This document shows positions 1 through 11,048 of a stretch of 64,000 bases of DNA, in pieces. The stretch is taken from positions 186,001 through 250,000 of the forward strand of contig JAVLRN010000008.1 in assembly GCA_032821775.1 (NCBI GenBank), read 5' to 3'. Positions within the stretch are counted from its first letter, which is position 1. Every line of letters begins with the position of its first letter. The translations under genes and the position numbers were made by a program. The notes below the pieces were generated by a model. That model searched no databases. It saw only the letters and a program-made list of their open reading frames with translations, and had not been told where the DNA came from. The stretch is from Sanguinoderma infundibulare (lineage: Eukaryota; Basidiomycota; Agaricomycetes; Polyporales; Polyporaceae).

Positions 1-13
1 GTGCTCGACTCAC

Positions 14-240
14 TTGATAGTTTCGACAGGGTCGTCCTCGTAAAGCCAGATGTACTTCACTTGACTGTCAAGGCGGTAGGTCCGGAACTCGTGGTTCTTC
101 CTCTTCTCGGCGATCATACCAGCAAAGTTGGTGTGGATACGCAGGATGACGTTCTCGGGGGAGTGATGTGCGCCGCGGGGCATGGTTTTGACGCCATTAG
201 CATCGCGCTGTTCAGCTTTAGTGCTTGAGTTTGACAGAAG
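14..240 (-). CDS. ASCH/PUA-like domain protein, exon running off the left edge
   Basis: A minus-strand exon ends at a GTGAGT donor (bases 13-8), so the gene continues outside the window. The exon has the spacing of fungal ASCH-like proteins: a hydrophobic strand with NFAGMIAEKRKNHEFR, then RTYRL, then YIWLYEDDP. ASCH/PUA-like folds bind nucleic acid or modified bases; a role here is inference only. The start is uncertain: methionines lie at about 183 and 240 and the open frame runs up to 576, but the upstream part is low in recognisable structure. The neighbour at 1065 is on the opposite strand. Confidence 0.42.
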
Positions 241-489
241 CATCACTACTGGTTGTGGTGGGCTGTGGTCAGTTGTGATCAGTGTGCCAGTTGCGTTCCC
301 GGTGTGGCCACGTCGGGTAATGCAAGCGCTGGACAAACAAGCGCAAATCGTACAGGTGGCACTGCCGCGGAATCCGAGTCCGTCCCCGTCTCTCTCCATC
401 AGCTCCATAACGAGCCTTAATCGACTCGGACGCCTGTGAGCAGCCTCGGCAGAGTTTAAGCAATAGCAATTCTCTCCGCGCGGTCTCTT

Positions 490-1064
490 GGTTCGAGCTA
501 TCGCGGGGGCTATTGCCTGATGCGCGCCTACCACTTCCTTATCCACTTGATGTCGCGTGCCGCTTCCATGATGCACCCCACGGACCTGTTGACTCTATGA
601 TGATGCGCAAGGTAAGATCCGATGGCAATGCCATGCCCTAGGTTTCAATTGCATTCACGGTCCCACACAGAAGGTTTGCGGTGAAGATGCAGAGACACCT
701 AACGACGTATCCTCACACAACCCCGGGGCTTGTGTCCGCCATGATGGGTGTCACAGATTCCAGAGCTATCTCATAGCCCATGGGCGGCAAATACGGTGCT
801 GTCAGTGGACTCCGCCTTGCCCAACGCCCTCTCCCGATGGAATGGACATCTGAAACCATTCTCGCTTGTAGTCTTTCCCAGGAGGTACTGATGTGCAGTG
901 CGTATCTCGCGAGATAAATGCGCCATGGACGATGGGGAAAGTCCAATACTCCCAGTCGTCTTTGCGCTCTTTCGTCGTTCTTTTCATCCGATCTAGCAGG
1001 CCGCTCTCCCTTTAGTTTCTACTTCGAGTTCACGTTTCGTCTTCGTCGTCTTTCGCTGCGCACA
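490..1064 (+). promoter_or_regulatory. Upstream region of secreted-protein paralogue A, duplicated in inverted form at 21.57-22.2 kb
   Basis: This stretch matches, in blocks, the reverse complement of the region upstream of paralogue B. Shared blocks include one ending in ATCGCGGGGGCTATTGCC, one reading TTCCATGATGCACCCC, one around GGACCTGTTGACTC, and the block with CATGATGG and AGCTATCTC. The duplicated unit therefore included at least 0.6 kb of 5' flank as well as the gene. No clear TATA box was identified. Confidence 0.55.
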
Positions 1065-1772
1065 ATGCTCTACAAGTTTACCACGACCCTCGCGCTCCTC
1101 TCTGCCCTGAGCAACTATTGTACGTCTTGTTCGCTTCTCCAGCATGGACTATGGTCTGACTTGTATATGGGCGCGCAGATGCCTTGGCCGCCGTAGTCTC
1201 GCTGGCGTTCCCAGAAGCCGACCCGGCTTTGCCATACGCGGGCAACTTCCTCGGCACGGACTGTGAAGGACACACGTCGTGGTCAATCGGTCTTCTCCCA
1301 GCCTTCACCAGCACCGCCTCGCGAAAAATCGTCGATGGTACGTCCATGTTCGATGGACCAATGTGTTCATGTTGTGTGTCCGTGGCTGAACACTATCACG
1401 GTCACATGGACGATCGTCGTGGGGACGACGGATGTTCACGAGGTCGCAGCGACCACCTTCTCCACGGACGGAACCCTCGTGAGCGCCCGGACAGTGTCCG
1501 CAGGCTGCGCTGTCACCACTGGGACAAACGCCGACGGCTCCGTGCACGGTGATTGTAGTGCCTACGCCCAGGTCAACGTGTGGACGGATGCGGCGGGTGC
1601 AGTTACGGTCGCAGCCCAGGTTCCGGACAGCGGGCCTGGCGCCCTTCCTACTGGGTTGGTCGCCCCCCGCCCCACCTCTGCCAAAAACAGGGCAGTAAAG
1701 GGAAGCCTCGGGTGTTCCTCTGGCTGGGGTGTTGCGGGGACAGCAGGACTCCTTCTGGCTGGCTTATTGTGA
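1065..1772 (+). CDS. Small secreted, probably GPI-anchored protein, paralogue A (splice acceptor apparently lost)
   Basis: Exon 1 (1065-1119) encodes a signal peptide (MLYKFTTTLALLSAL). An intron with GTACGT...GCGCAG (1120-1178) follows. Exon 2 (1179-1337) carries the conserved GNFLGTD and GHTSWSIG blocks and ends at GTACGT. The last exon carries the TIVVGTTDVHEV block and ends in a hydrophobic tail (GWGVAGTAGLLLAGLL), the form expected of a GPI-attachment signal. By comparison with paralogues B and C the second intron should end just before TIVVG, but the AG is missing here. The next AG in phase is at 1449, which would remove about 15 conserved residues. The protein is therefore either altered or decaying. 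This looks like a common basidiomycete family of short secreted proteins of unknown function. Confidence 0.6.
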
Positions 1773-2339
1773 TGGAGTGGAAGGACGCGACGACCATGCC
1801 ATCAGCAAAAAGGCGACAGCGATGGAGGGCCAGGCCGTGGATGCATGACGCCGCCGGGCCAGGCAGAATAAGGAGGGGGTATACATATGTCTGCCTCGCC
1901 AGGCGAACGGTATGTGTATGTGGCCCATGTACTCATACCGTTGCCTGGAGAGTCAGACGTATGTATACCTGATGCAAACGACGGGCGTATATGTGGGGGA
2001 CCCGCGTTCGCCATTGCCGGATGTCTTGCTGTGCAGCCCATGCTGGATGGGTGCTAGCCCTGTTCAATCTCTCGAAGGGTGACGCAAAGATTAGCTAGAT
2101 CTCTTCATCATGTACAATATAAGCCATACAATGGATCTAGATCAAAACTTCGTTCTGCAAAGCAATATATAGAGGTGTACGAGGTCTGAGATCTGAGCGC
2201 CAATGAGCAAGCAATCTTATGTTCGAAGGGCAAGTCCACGATACGGCATCCCATGCCATCTCCGCGGGACTCGGAAAGACCAGCCCAGTGCGCGAGGAAT
2301 CCTGCTCCTCGATGCACAAGTTGCAGGAGCCGTCCCAGC
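1773..2339. other. Intergenic stretch
   Basis: No coding signature, RNA gene or clear repeat was recognised. A short near-palindromic area near 1880-1980 (ATACATATGTCTGCC / AGACGTATGTATACC) is the only local structure seen. Confidence 0.5.
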
Positions 2340-5300
2340 AGTAAGTATCAATGTGACGAGGGAAGGTGGCGATGGAAAGTTGGAGAGGCGCGACATCCCC
2401 GAGGTGGTCGTCGTAAAGCTCGAGTGAGTCGCGTCAGTAGAGAGGGGAGGGACGGTGAGGCTAGATTGTCCGGAGACGACGCGCTCCCGCGAATTGGTGT
2501 CGGCCGGGCTGAGCTGCATATTGCCGTAGTCCATCTGGATGACGTGCGTTGAGAACCATTCAGGCAGCGTGAAAAAGGAGGGTGTCGAAACCGCTTCAAT
2601 CTTGCCGACGCGCACGTCTTGAAAACTGGTGACCAGTGATTGATGACAACAGCTGTAGAACCATCACTCACCAACGAAGTTATCCTCAAGCGGCATCTCT
2701 AACATGGAGGAAGCACGCGATGACTCGACATCTGCAGGAACGACATCGACAGGTTGCGAAAGGACCAGATCATCGATAGGCAGGCGCGAGGGCGACTGTG
2801 TGTCCTCATCTCGGTATTCCGAAGGCGAAGACGAGCGCGATAGTACCTCGTGAGAATCAAAGTATTTTGTTCCTATACAGACGATAGGTGAAATCGCGAA
2901 CCAAATGTGATGGTAATAGGACTGACCTTGGCCTCGATCAGCATGCTCAGCCTCGCTTCCAGCGATACGACGAACTTGTGTAGTTAGCTTTACGCAAGGT
3001 GCGTTATCACACAGTCCGACTCATACCGCCACAAACCCGACTCACCACAGCTGGGTCCTTCGACTGACACACCCTCCACAAATGTTGTATCAATTCCACC
3101 ATGATAACCAGCTGCCCGTACCGCGCAGCGCCGGACGCAGGGATAGGGACCGAGCTTGTCGACGGAGACGCGCCCCGAGGGCCAGATGGGTCCAACATCA
3201 TTGCAACTGCCATCAGCTCTGGGTCGTGCGCCAAGAGCCTGGGGTAGAATCTGGAAACAGCGTACAGAGAGGAAAGGCGATTCGTGATCGTCACGTCCTT
3301 CATGGATGCGGCACAGCCGAAGACCGGCTTGAACGCCTTCGGACAGCTGTTTGCGGCGGACTCCAGGAAGTCGGACAACGGTGCACAGGGGAGTTCGGGA
3401 GGGTCTTGAGTCAAGCGCTACGAAGGAGAAACCGTATCAAAGATTGTCTGATATGGTGGAAAATATTAAATATACCTCGCTAACGATGGGGAGAAGACCA
3501 GGGAAGAGAGACGCCTGAATGACTTCGGGGAGTTCTTCAAGGATGGGCATAAGACGCAGGATGACTGACCACTCGCCATTGGTGATCTGTTGGATGCACG
3601 TGAGACACAACGATACGAACAAGCTATGAATACTTACGAATTCCTGTAACGACCGCTCAACACTCTCGCGCCACTTCCGGCCTTCCTAGACCCAATGGGA
3701 GAAGTAGAGCATTACATATTCCCGGTCATTACTTCCTCGTACACACAGGAGCTCCAGGGTAAGCCGGATGATGCAGCTCTTGATCTCGTCGACGACGGCG
3801 AAGGTCTTGTCCTGCATTGCTTCGACCTCAGGCAAGATACGGGTGCGCAAAAGGTGAGTGATCACGTCCGCATCAGCGACGAGGATCCAAGGTCACACTG
3901 ACGAGCAAGGACACTGACGAGCTGACGAACGTCTTGAGTTTGCGCCAGGTCATGGCCGTGAGACGCGGCGAAAGCAGTATCGAGGAGTCGGAGGATGACC
4001 AGTATTCCTGCAGATAGCGCACATTCAGCAATGATCACCCGCAATACGTAAAGGGAAGTAAAAGACATACCTCGACCAAATTATGCAACATCCATCTTCG
4101 TGATGCCTCAGATCCAACCTCAAGACAGCCGATCACGCTTTCCGCAGCGATGATCTCCTTGACGTGCTCATCGCTATCACCTTTGTGTCGCACCCCGTAT
4201 TCCTTCTCCAGTGCTTGTGGACTGGGCATTCCGCTTTGCCCGCTTTTGATCCCTACGACATAGGCCACAACAGTATCCGCCTCCTACAAGGAATCCGGCG
4301 ACGATCGTAGCACCGTCAGGAGCGAGAAGAGGCATTGGAGAAGGGTCTGCAAGATGGCGGGGGTCTCAACCTGGAATGTCCGGTCGTGCCCGAAAAGGAT
4401 GTTGGAAAGAGCGCCAAGAATACGCACCCGAGACTTCGAGTATACAGACGCGGCCTTGCAACACCATATACAGCGATCCAACTCGGCCTTTTGGGACGTC
4501 AGTACCGTTCGAGAAGGCGCATAGAGTCATCACATACCTCGTGCGAAGTAGCCTTCCACGTTCAAACAATGTATTTGAACGTTTCGACCGCCGTCTGCTG
4601 CTCAACCGCCGTCTGCTGCTGAACTACAACCTGTTCATTGTTATGTGGCCCCAAGAATGGCACTACTGACTAGCAACGCGGCAAGCACTTGCGTCTCCCA
4701 AGGAAGAATTTTTGGACGATTGACCGAGGTCGAAGATGTCAACGCCCTGGCAATACGCGTAACGGTGGGCGTAGCGCGCGCGTTGTCACCTAGCGATAGG
4801 ACGCTCTGCGGGCGCCCCAGACCCCCTGCGCCTGTCATCTGCCTAGTATGCGAAGGGGCACCGCTCCCTACTGTAGTGGACGAGAGATTCGAGGACGAGG
4901 TGAGGAATGGTAGATGCAGCGTCGAGCCAAGAGTGTTGTGGATGGTCGGTTCCGCCTTATGTGCCCTGGCGGGGAGGTCGCCAAAGCGGACCATCAGGCA
5001 TGCCTTGCGGATTTCCTCTGTCAGGCGGTGAGTCTCGTCTTGGGTGACATCTGGCTTCTCTGCGCACCTCGGTCCAGGCGGTGCGGTGGGCCTCTCGCTA
5101 GATGACCATGCCGTCGTCGAGCTGTCTTTGTTCCCGGGCGACCTGATCTCGAAGGTGGATGACCTTCGTCCCGTCCGTGCGCAATGCCTCCCTCCTCCAT
5201 GGCGGCAGCCTTGTCGTTCAATGGCGGACGGTTCCTCTCCTTCCCGTCATCGCTCGGCGACCCATTGAACCCGTAGAGCCCTGCAGCAGTGGTCGTAGTC

Positions 5301-6310
5301 GTGCGGACCATATGGAGTGCAGACTTACTGAACGAGCAGTTCCGGCCGTGTTCAGGAGCCCACATGAACAAATCATCTGAGCGTGCCGGCTTGATCGAGC
5401 CCGCCGAGTTCAAATGACCATGCTGTGACCGCGACTTTGTATGTCTGTGCGACGCCGACGTGAGCGTCTCCAGCCCAGTCCCTGTCCCCGTCCCAGTAAT
5501 CACTCCCGTCCAGGTGATCATGTTGATCCCCCCACCACTGGACATCGCGTGCCCGTGCGACTGCGATCCCTTGACCTGCACATGGACAGTTTGACGGCGC
5601 TGCTGGCCCCCGAGCAGCGTCGCCTCCGTCAACGCCTCTCCCATGCTCTGGTTCCGCGCATGCGACGCAGCGCGCTGCCCGAGAGACTTTGAGCGTGCGT
5701 GTGAATACGATCGCTCACGCTTATCCAGCGACTTCGCGGCCTGGTGCTGCCATGCTTTTCGGTCCTCGTCAAGCTCTCGACCGTCCTCGAGGACCCTGCG
5801 GGTGCAGATCATGAGCGTGTCAGCAACCATGCTCCTTTGACGCGCAGTGCTGTCATGGAAAACATGTGCATGTGATTGTAGTCAATATAAGCAGGAAAGC
5901 TCATTTTGCTAGAGACGGCACCGGGCTGGGAAGTGCCAAGTCATCGAGTGCGAAGCTTTTCGGACGGCTGGGCTTCAGGTGCGTGTCTTCGTTCTCAGGT
6001 GGTGATGGCGGTGGCGGCAGGGTCGATTGTTCTTGGGCAGAATTGACGGCCTCGCGCTGGGCTGCTCTTCGATCCGTGGCGGGCAGGGCGGGGAGGGAGG
6101 GGGTGGACGAGAACTTAACTGCATCGCCGAATGCGACTTCTTCAGCTTCACCGGCTTCCCCGCCCCATGTTCCATGCCCGGCGCCCACGTCGGGGTCGAA
6201 GGGGAACTCACGATTCGCCTGCTCCCGCCCTCGCCGTCATCCACCTTGAGCGCGAACCTCGGCCGTGGAAGAATCAACGCGTCACACGAAGTCTCCTCGA
6301 AAGCCAACGC
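2340..6310 (-). pseudogene. Large helical-repeat (HEAT/ARM-like) protein gene, multi-exon and apparently decayed
   Basis: Coding-like segments follow one another on the minus strand: a Ser/Thr/Pro-rich part (about 6300-5900), a region rich in SHARSKS/SHGH repeats (5830-5021), a second low-complexity part (4994-4641), then amphipathic helical segments typical of HEAT or armadillo repeats (4481-3437, for example RVRILGALSNILFG and LRLMPILEELPEVIQ). A conserved-looking block (PKAFKPVFGCAASMKD, 3414-3007) and a C-terminal tail (2900-2440, with FFTLPEWFSTHVIQMDYG) follow. The order is collinear, so this was one gene of well over 1000 residues. A frame change near 6115 and several abrupt ends with no clear splice site suggest decay, though unresolved introns may explain some. 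It resembles very large fungal ARM-type proteins, possibly those with an UNC80-like C-terminus; that is a weak guess. Its 5' end abuts the aegerolysin relic with no clear start codon. Confidence 0.42.
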
Positions 6311-6364
6311 TGCTTGCCCTTGGGCAGGGGGCCCATTCCCGTCACCAAATGGAGAGGTGCAGGA

Positions 6365-6774
6365 TCAGAGTACTGGAGTAGCCCAGCAGAAGTGGCAGAT
6401 CTGCTTATCGTCATCGCTCGGGTCGATGAGATCGAAGCTGCCCTCTGTGCCCGAGGAAGCGTTCTCTCGCTCGCAAGAGCTGAACTCGAGGAAGTTGTGG
6501 GAATCAATGACCTTGTTGTTGTACGTGTCGGTCCCGACCTCTTGATCCTTGTTGCCTGCGTGCGTGCACGGCAGCACCGCACAAAGTGAGTCATCTCGGA
6601 TATCATGCGCTGTGGAGCTGTGGAAGACTCACCGTTGATGTAGAGCTTGCTCCAGGAGAGCGAGAGGTTCTTCACCTTGATTGGGATGTCGCCGATGTTG
6701 TTGATGAGGATGGTGACCCACTGGGGGGAGGTGAGGGTCGATGGGAGGACCTCAGCCTCAGCGCTTGCAGTCAC
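6365..6774 (-). pseudogene. Aegerolysin-family protein, truncated relic
   Basis: Two exons (6774-6633 and 6555-6365), joined by an intron with GTGAGT and CACGCAG, encode the N-terminal two thirds of an aegerolysin: a QWVTILINNIG strand, VKNLSLSWSKLY, then SFDLIDP and DKQICHF. Aegerolysins are small beta-sandwich proteins that bind membrane sphingolipids; some form pores together with a MACPF partner. Here no ATG lies in frame (the open frame begins with GTG after an in-frame stop), and the C-terminal third is absent: a stop follows the conserved HFCWA block and the sequence then runs into the neighbouring gene. No MACPF-type partner gene was seen in the window. It is best read as a broken, non-functional copy. 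Confidence 0.75.
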
Positions 6775-6842
6775 ATGACCTCAGAGACCTTCGCGTCCAG
6801 GATCCGACGCGTCAAGGCGCCCACGCTTGATCCCATACTCCC

Positions 6843-6917
6843 ACCTCCATCGCCATCACCATCGCCATCGCCATCGCCATCCCCGTCCCTGTCCCCGTCC
6901 CCGTCCCCATCCCTCTC
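6843..6917. repeat. CCATCG / CCGTCC hexanucleotide microsatellite
   Basis: Short tandem hexamers grade from CCATCG to CCGTCC and CCCCGT. They lie between the divergent aegerolysin relic and the small plus-strand gene at 6940. Confidence 0.8.
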
Positions 6918-6939
6918 ACACCCATCCTTTCCGACCACC

Positions 6940-7290
6940 ATGGTCGAGAGGCTCAGCAAAAAGGAGAAGGCGAAGAGAAAGGCCGAACGCGGACTCGCCT
7001 TCGACGCCGCGGTGGATGCAAGCACACTCCAGTCGGACAATGAAGACAACTCAGACTCGGAGGACGATGAGGATGATGAGAAAACGGCGGAGCGGAAGAC
7101 ATGGTGCGTGCTTGTTTATTCACTACAGCGCATATAGTGACCCGGCCCTCAGCAAATTGGAGAGGCTCGCCAACCCTGACCTCCTTACCAGTACGATGAA
7201 CATCTTAGGTTAATCCCTGATCTCAAGACCGACATCCACGTCCTCGACAACAGCCAGCTTGTTGAGTATGCGCAATATGTACATGATACC
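6940..7290 (+). pseudogene. Lysine-rich/acidic protein of unknown family, frameshifted
   Basis: The ATG at 6940 sits in a good context (CACCATGG). Exon 1 (6940-7103) encodes a basic start (SKKEKAKRKAER) and an acidic stretch (DNSDSEDDEDDE), then GTGCGT. Exon 2 starts at 7138 (PALSKLERLANPDLL). The continuation PDLKTDIHVLDNSQLVEYAQY is plausible coding sequence but needs one extra base near 7210, where GGTTAATC breaks the frame. The composition suggests a nuclear or nucleolar protein; the family was not recognised. Confidence 0.35.
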
Positions 7291-7384
7291 CGCACCTGTT
7301 AACCTATCACTGACACAGGGCTTCGGTGGGGTTCTTAATGTCTCTTGCTGACACCCAGCCAGATCCTGGCGCTGATGTAGGGTG

Positions 7385-7870
7385 GCCCTGAGCACCCGCT
7401 TGAAGAGCCATCCACGGAAGCAGCGTTACTTGTCGAGTCCACCATCATCCTCGAGTTCCTCGCTGAGACCTTCCCGTCTGCGAACCTCCTCCCGCGATGC
7501 CCTCCTCCGCGCTCAAGCGCGCATGTTCATCTGCATCGTCGAGGACAAGCTCATCAGCGGCTTCCGTCAGCTGTTCTTCACCGGCGCGCCTGCGACCAAC
7601 CTCCTTGCGAGCGTCGAAGCGCTACAGGCGCGCCTGCCGCTCACTGGGTTCGCAGTCGGAGAGTGGTGCGTTGCAGACATTGTCGCGGGGCCCGTCCTCG
7701 TCCGGATGCCCCTGCTGTTGGAGAACGAGCTAGGGACGTACCCCACTGGGGAGGGGAAGAAGACACTTGAGGTGCTGCATGGGCCGAGGTTTGCGCGGAT
7801 CATGAAGTATGTGGAGGATGTGAGGGCACAACCGAGCTTCCAGGCCACCTGGGACGAGGTGAGTTTCCCT
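7385..7870 (+). pseudogene. Glutathione S-transferase, N-terminally truncated and frameshifted
   Basis: The translation shows the end of the thioredoxin-like domain (VESTIILEFLAETFP) and most of the helical C-terminal domain (LLRAQARMFICIVEDKL, then GFAVGEWCVADI and FARIMKYVEDVRAQPSF), in the order seen in fungal omega/Ure2p-like GSTs. The N-terminal thioredoxin strand and glutathione-binding start are absent, and the reading frame shifts between the LLPR and DALLRAQ blocks near 7495. GSTs of this class conjugate glutathione to electrophiles during wood-extractive detoxification. This copy cannot make a complete enzyme as sequenced. Confidence 0.65.
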
Positions 7871-8787
7871 CTGGTTCAGGGCAGCATCAGGTGTTTAGTC
7901 GAATGTCGTAGGCGGTAGTGCTGGTGTATCTGAAGACGTATATGAAGATGAAGCACGAAGCCTGAGATTTGATGTGATGGTGTTTCGGCTAGTTGTACGC
8001 ACTATAGTTTCATTCTGCTCGTGCAATAGAATTTTGTTGTATTCCATATTCTCCCGCTTGCGCGATGCATCAAGGAATAGTAAATGTCATAAAAGGGCGA
8101 ATTCTAGACACATGGGTGACTTTGAAAATGTTCGACTATCCCTGCAAGGGGTATGGATACCCCATCTCGCACTACCTAGACTCGCCCTATATCCATCCGT
8201 ACACAGGGTATCCATACCATATCCCGCCTCCGGCTGCATCCGATGGCCCAGACCCGTCGCGTATCCATCCCGATGTGGCGTTATGCAGCGATAGACTATT
8301 TGATCTCTTCGACTAGAGTACCGGTGGAATCGTTTGCCGTGCAGGCAATCTCTTGCAGCGGCTGGTAGCGTATCTAAAAGTATCTATTTCAGCAGGCACT
8401 TTTGGTGATGGCGAGCATGCCGTGCTTGAGCGTTACAGACTGGCATTTTTTTCTTTTCCATAATTTAATAGCCCATCCATTGTTTGTATGCCGAATATAA
8501 CGCTTTGCACTCCGGGGTAATTAACCTTCGCCGTCAAAAGGTCTTAAATTGATCAGTTTACGCCAACTTCGTGTCGCGAGGTTCAATCATGTCGAATTTT
8601 CCCGTTATGGCATTTCTGCAGAATGGGCGCTTAGATTACTGTTCTAGGAAAATTCGCCCATGACGACTTGTCGTCTGTCGGCCCTTTCACTTCGTCCGCG
8701 CACTGGCTAGACCCCGGCTGAGCTGCAGGATCTTCAGACATTTTTCACGACCATCTTCACTGGGCTGCAGCCAACTCAGAAACTGCT
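7871..8787. other. Intergenic stretch with small inverted repeats
   Basis: No gene was recognised. Around 8145-8225 are two short palindromic motifs (GGGGTATGGATACCCC and GGGTATCCATACC) within pyrimidine-rich sequence. An 83-codon open frame over them lacks codon bias and is probably fortuitous. Confidence 0.45.
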
Positions 8788-10858
8788 ATGACCATCGACG
8801 ACTTCCAGATCGACCCGCAGCTTACCAAACAACACGCTAGTACGAGCACGAGCGGGGCCGACCCCAGTGCTAACAAGAAGCGCAAATCCAAGCGCAAGCG
8901 CACGACCGCAGATCCTGTCTCCGATGAACATCCACAGAAGCGGGGCAGGAAGCGGAAGGGGAGCCCGCCGGCACAGCGCATCGATGGGAGGCTGCACTAT
9001 GATGAGAACGGGAAGAAGAAGAAGCATCTGAGCCAGCAGGCGTATGATATTCTGAACGGTGAGTGACTCTCTTGGTATTCGGGTCTCACCTCCGCGTCAA
9101 ATTTCGTATCGAATCCGCGCCCTTATCTGCGTAGACTACTTTTTCAACGTCAACAAGAGCCCCGACGAGGAGGCGCGCGAGGAGCTCGCGGAGCAGGTCA
9201 GACAACTCCCGGGGTGTGAGGGATACACTGCGCACCGGGTGTACGCGTACTTTGGGAACATGCGTTTCAAGACACATGAGGGGTATATTCCCCAGGCTAT
9301 GCTCGGGCGACTGAATGAGATGGTGCTCGGTCCTCCCAATCATGGTGCGTTTCGTTTCATCCAGCGCTTCGATACGATGCCATCCAGAGCTCACACTGCA
9401 TGCTCGTGGGCTCTCCTGTTGGTGCAGGCCACAAACGTCGACCGGCATCGAGCAGGTCTGTCGCGCCACAGTCGTCGCGACCGGAGACTGGTTAGTTTCA
9501 AATAACCCGCTCTATACATGGTAGACAGACGTTAACCGTAGTGGAAGATGTGGCACCATCAGATACGCCTCCAAACATCACCTTAGTCTCCGAGCTCGAC
9601 GCCCTCCTCCGCTTAGATCCCAATCCTACATTCGGCGTTGCCTCGGGCTGGGCCGCAACCCTGGGTGGCGGAATCATCCCCGTCAACCCTGAGGATATCT
9701 TGACTTACGCTCTGCTGAAACAAGTGAGCAGTCTGCAAGATCCGCAGCAAATGAATGTACAGCAGGTGATTCGTGCGGATACCGTGATGCTGAAGTCATC
9801 AGCGCTGGGCGGACGGGTCACCTCAGCACTGCGGCACGATGTTGAGGCCGGCTCTGAGACTCATAACGCGGAATCACAGCCGGGTTCTGCTACCTTTCGA
9901 TCCAGTGCACCAGCGCAAATAGACCTGGCGAACGTCGGAGGTCGCGATTGCGTGTCTGGACACGGTGCGACTAAAACCTCATTTGAACCCACGGTTCAAC
10001 GTGAGGCGGACCACGGTGCGTCCCCATCCAATGGTCCTTCTGTGGCCACATTTACTGACTTCCATCTTGCATCACCCTCAGAGAGCATGACGAAGAACGG
10101 CTTGAGCGAGATGTCCAAGCAACCACAAACGCCAGTACACCCTGACTTTGGGCTTCCACCGTTCATGGATCCTCCGCCGCCGTCCCCTCGAGCGAGTGCG
10201 GGAGTCGCACATAGTGACACGCTTGCCTACTCTGAAAGACGCGACTCGGAGCTGGAGCGCTCCCATGCGTTTCCCGCAGTAGACCTATCTATAACATCCT
10301 CGGACGAGGATTTCCCTCACGAAATGGGAGATCTAGGCCGTGACAGGGAAGGTTGGTGGCCAGTGACCGGCCTGGATTTGTTGCGCGTGTTTGAAGCTCA
10401 TCTGTGTTGGTACCGTAGATGATGGTGACGCAATGGATGGACAACCGCGGCTCGAGTATGGCGATGTGCGCTTTGTGGATCTGCAAGAGATCGAAGTTCA
10501 ATTGCTGGACATCGTTGCGAGCTGTCGTTTGTCTCAAGGCGCTATCCGAAGGGCTACGGCGAGATCGCGTGGAGGATACAAGGCCACGCGGACGCGCACC
10601 GGACTCGAAATTGAAATGTACACTGTCGAGAAACTGGGCAATCAAACTCTCTGCTATCCTTGTGCTGTTCTCTTGCGGTTCGATGATGGAGCTGGTGCCC
10701 ACTTCAGTTCCTCCAGATCGGTGGCGACTAGGATAAACGAAACATTACCTCCATGCCCCTACCACGCCTTGCCTGTCAGGATGCAATTGAATGAAGAAGT
10801 CTTCTGTACGCTGAAGGTATACAGCTACACGCACACTAAACGCGTTCAGGGCTCTTGA
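8788..10858 (+). CDS. Homeodomain-like transcription factor, 597 aa
   Basis: Five exons close in phase: 8788-9058, 9135-9344, 9428-9490, 9542-10351 and 10419-10858. The N-terminus is basic with nuclear-localisation-like clusters (KRKSKRKR, KRGRKRKG). Residues about 80-135 match a divergent homeobox pattern: LSQQAYDILN, a spaced NKSP turn, ELAEQVRQLPG, then AHRVYAYFGNMRFK in place of the recognition helix (WFxNxR). The next conserved block (ELDALLRLDPNPTFGVASGW) is shared with the degraded gene at 19.5-20.4 kb, so the two are paralogues. The middle is Ser/Pro-rich and disordered. A sequence-specific DNA-binding role is inferred from the fold only. It is not obviously a mating-type HD1/HD2 pair, since the second copy is 9 kb away on the same strand. 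Intron splice signals are standard. Confidence 0.62.
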
Positions 10859-11048
10859 GAGAGCGTGTCCGGCAGTCCGGACCCTCTCTTGAAACACAGG
10901 TCCTGCCCATTGGCAGAGGGTACGCGCGATCTTTCATTCACGAACGCCATGCAACCACACTTCTGACGACATCAAATAGAAGCGAAGGTCCGAGTGTGCT
11001 ACGCAACTCAGTTTCCTTTCCCCACACATGCCTACCTGCCCACACTCG

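Noticed and set aside
9541..10422. Independent 293-aa gene starting with GTG.
   Set aside because: It is exon 4 of the homeodomain-like gene; the start is preceded by a splice acceptor and phases close with exons 3 and 5.
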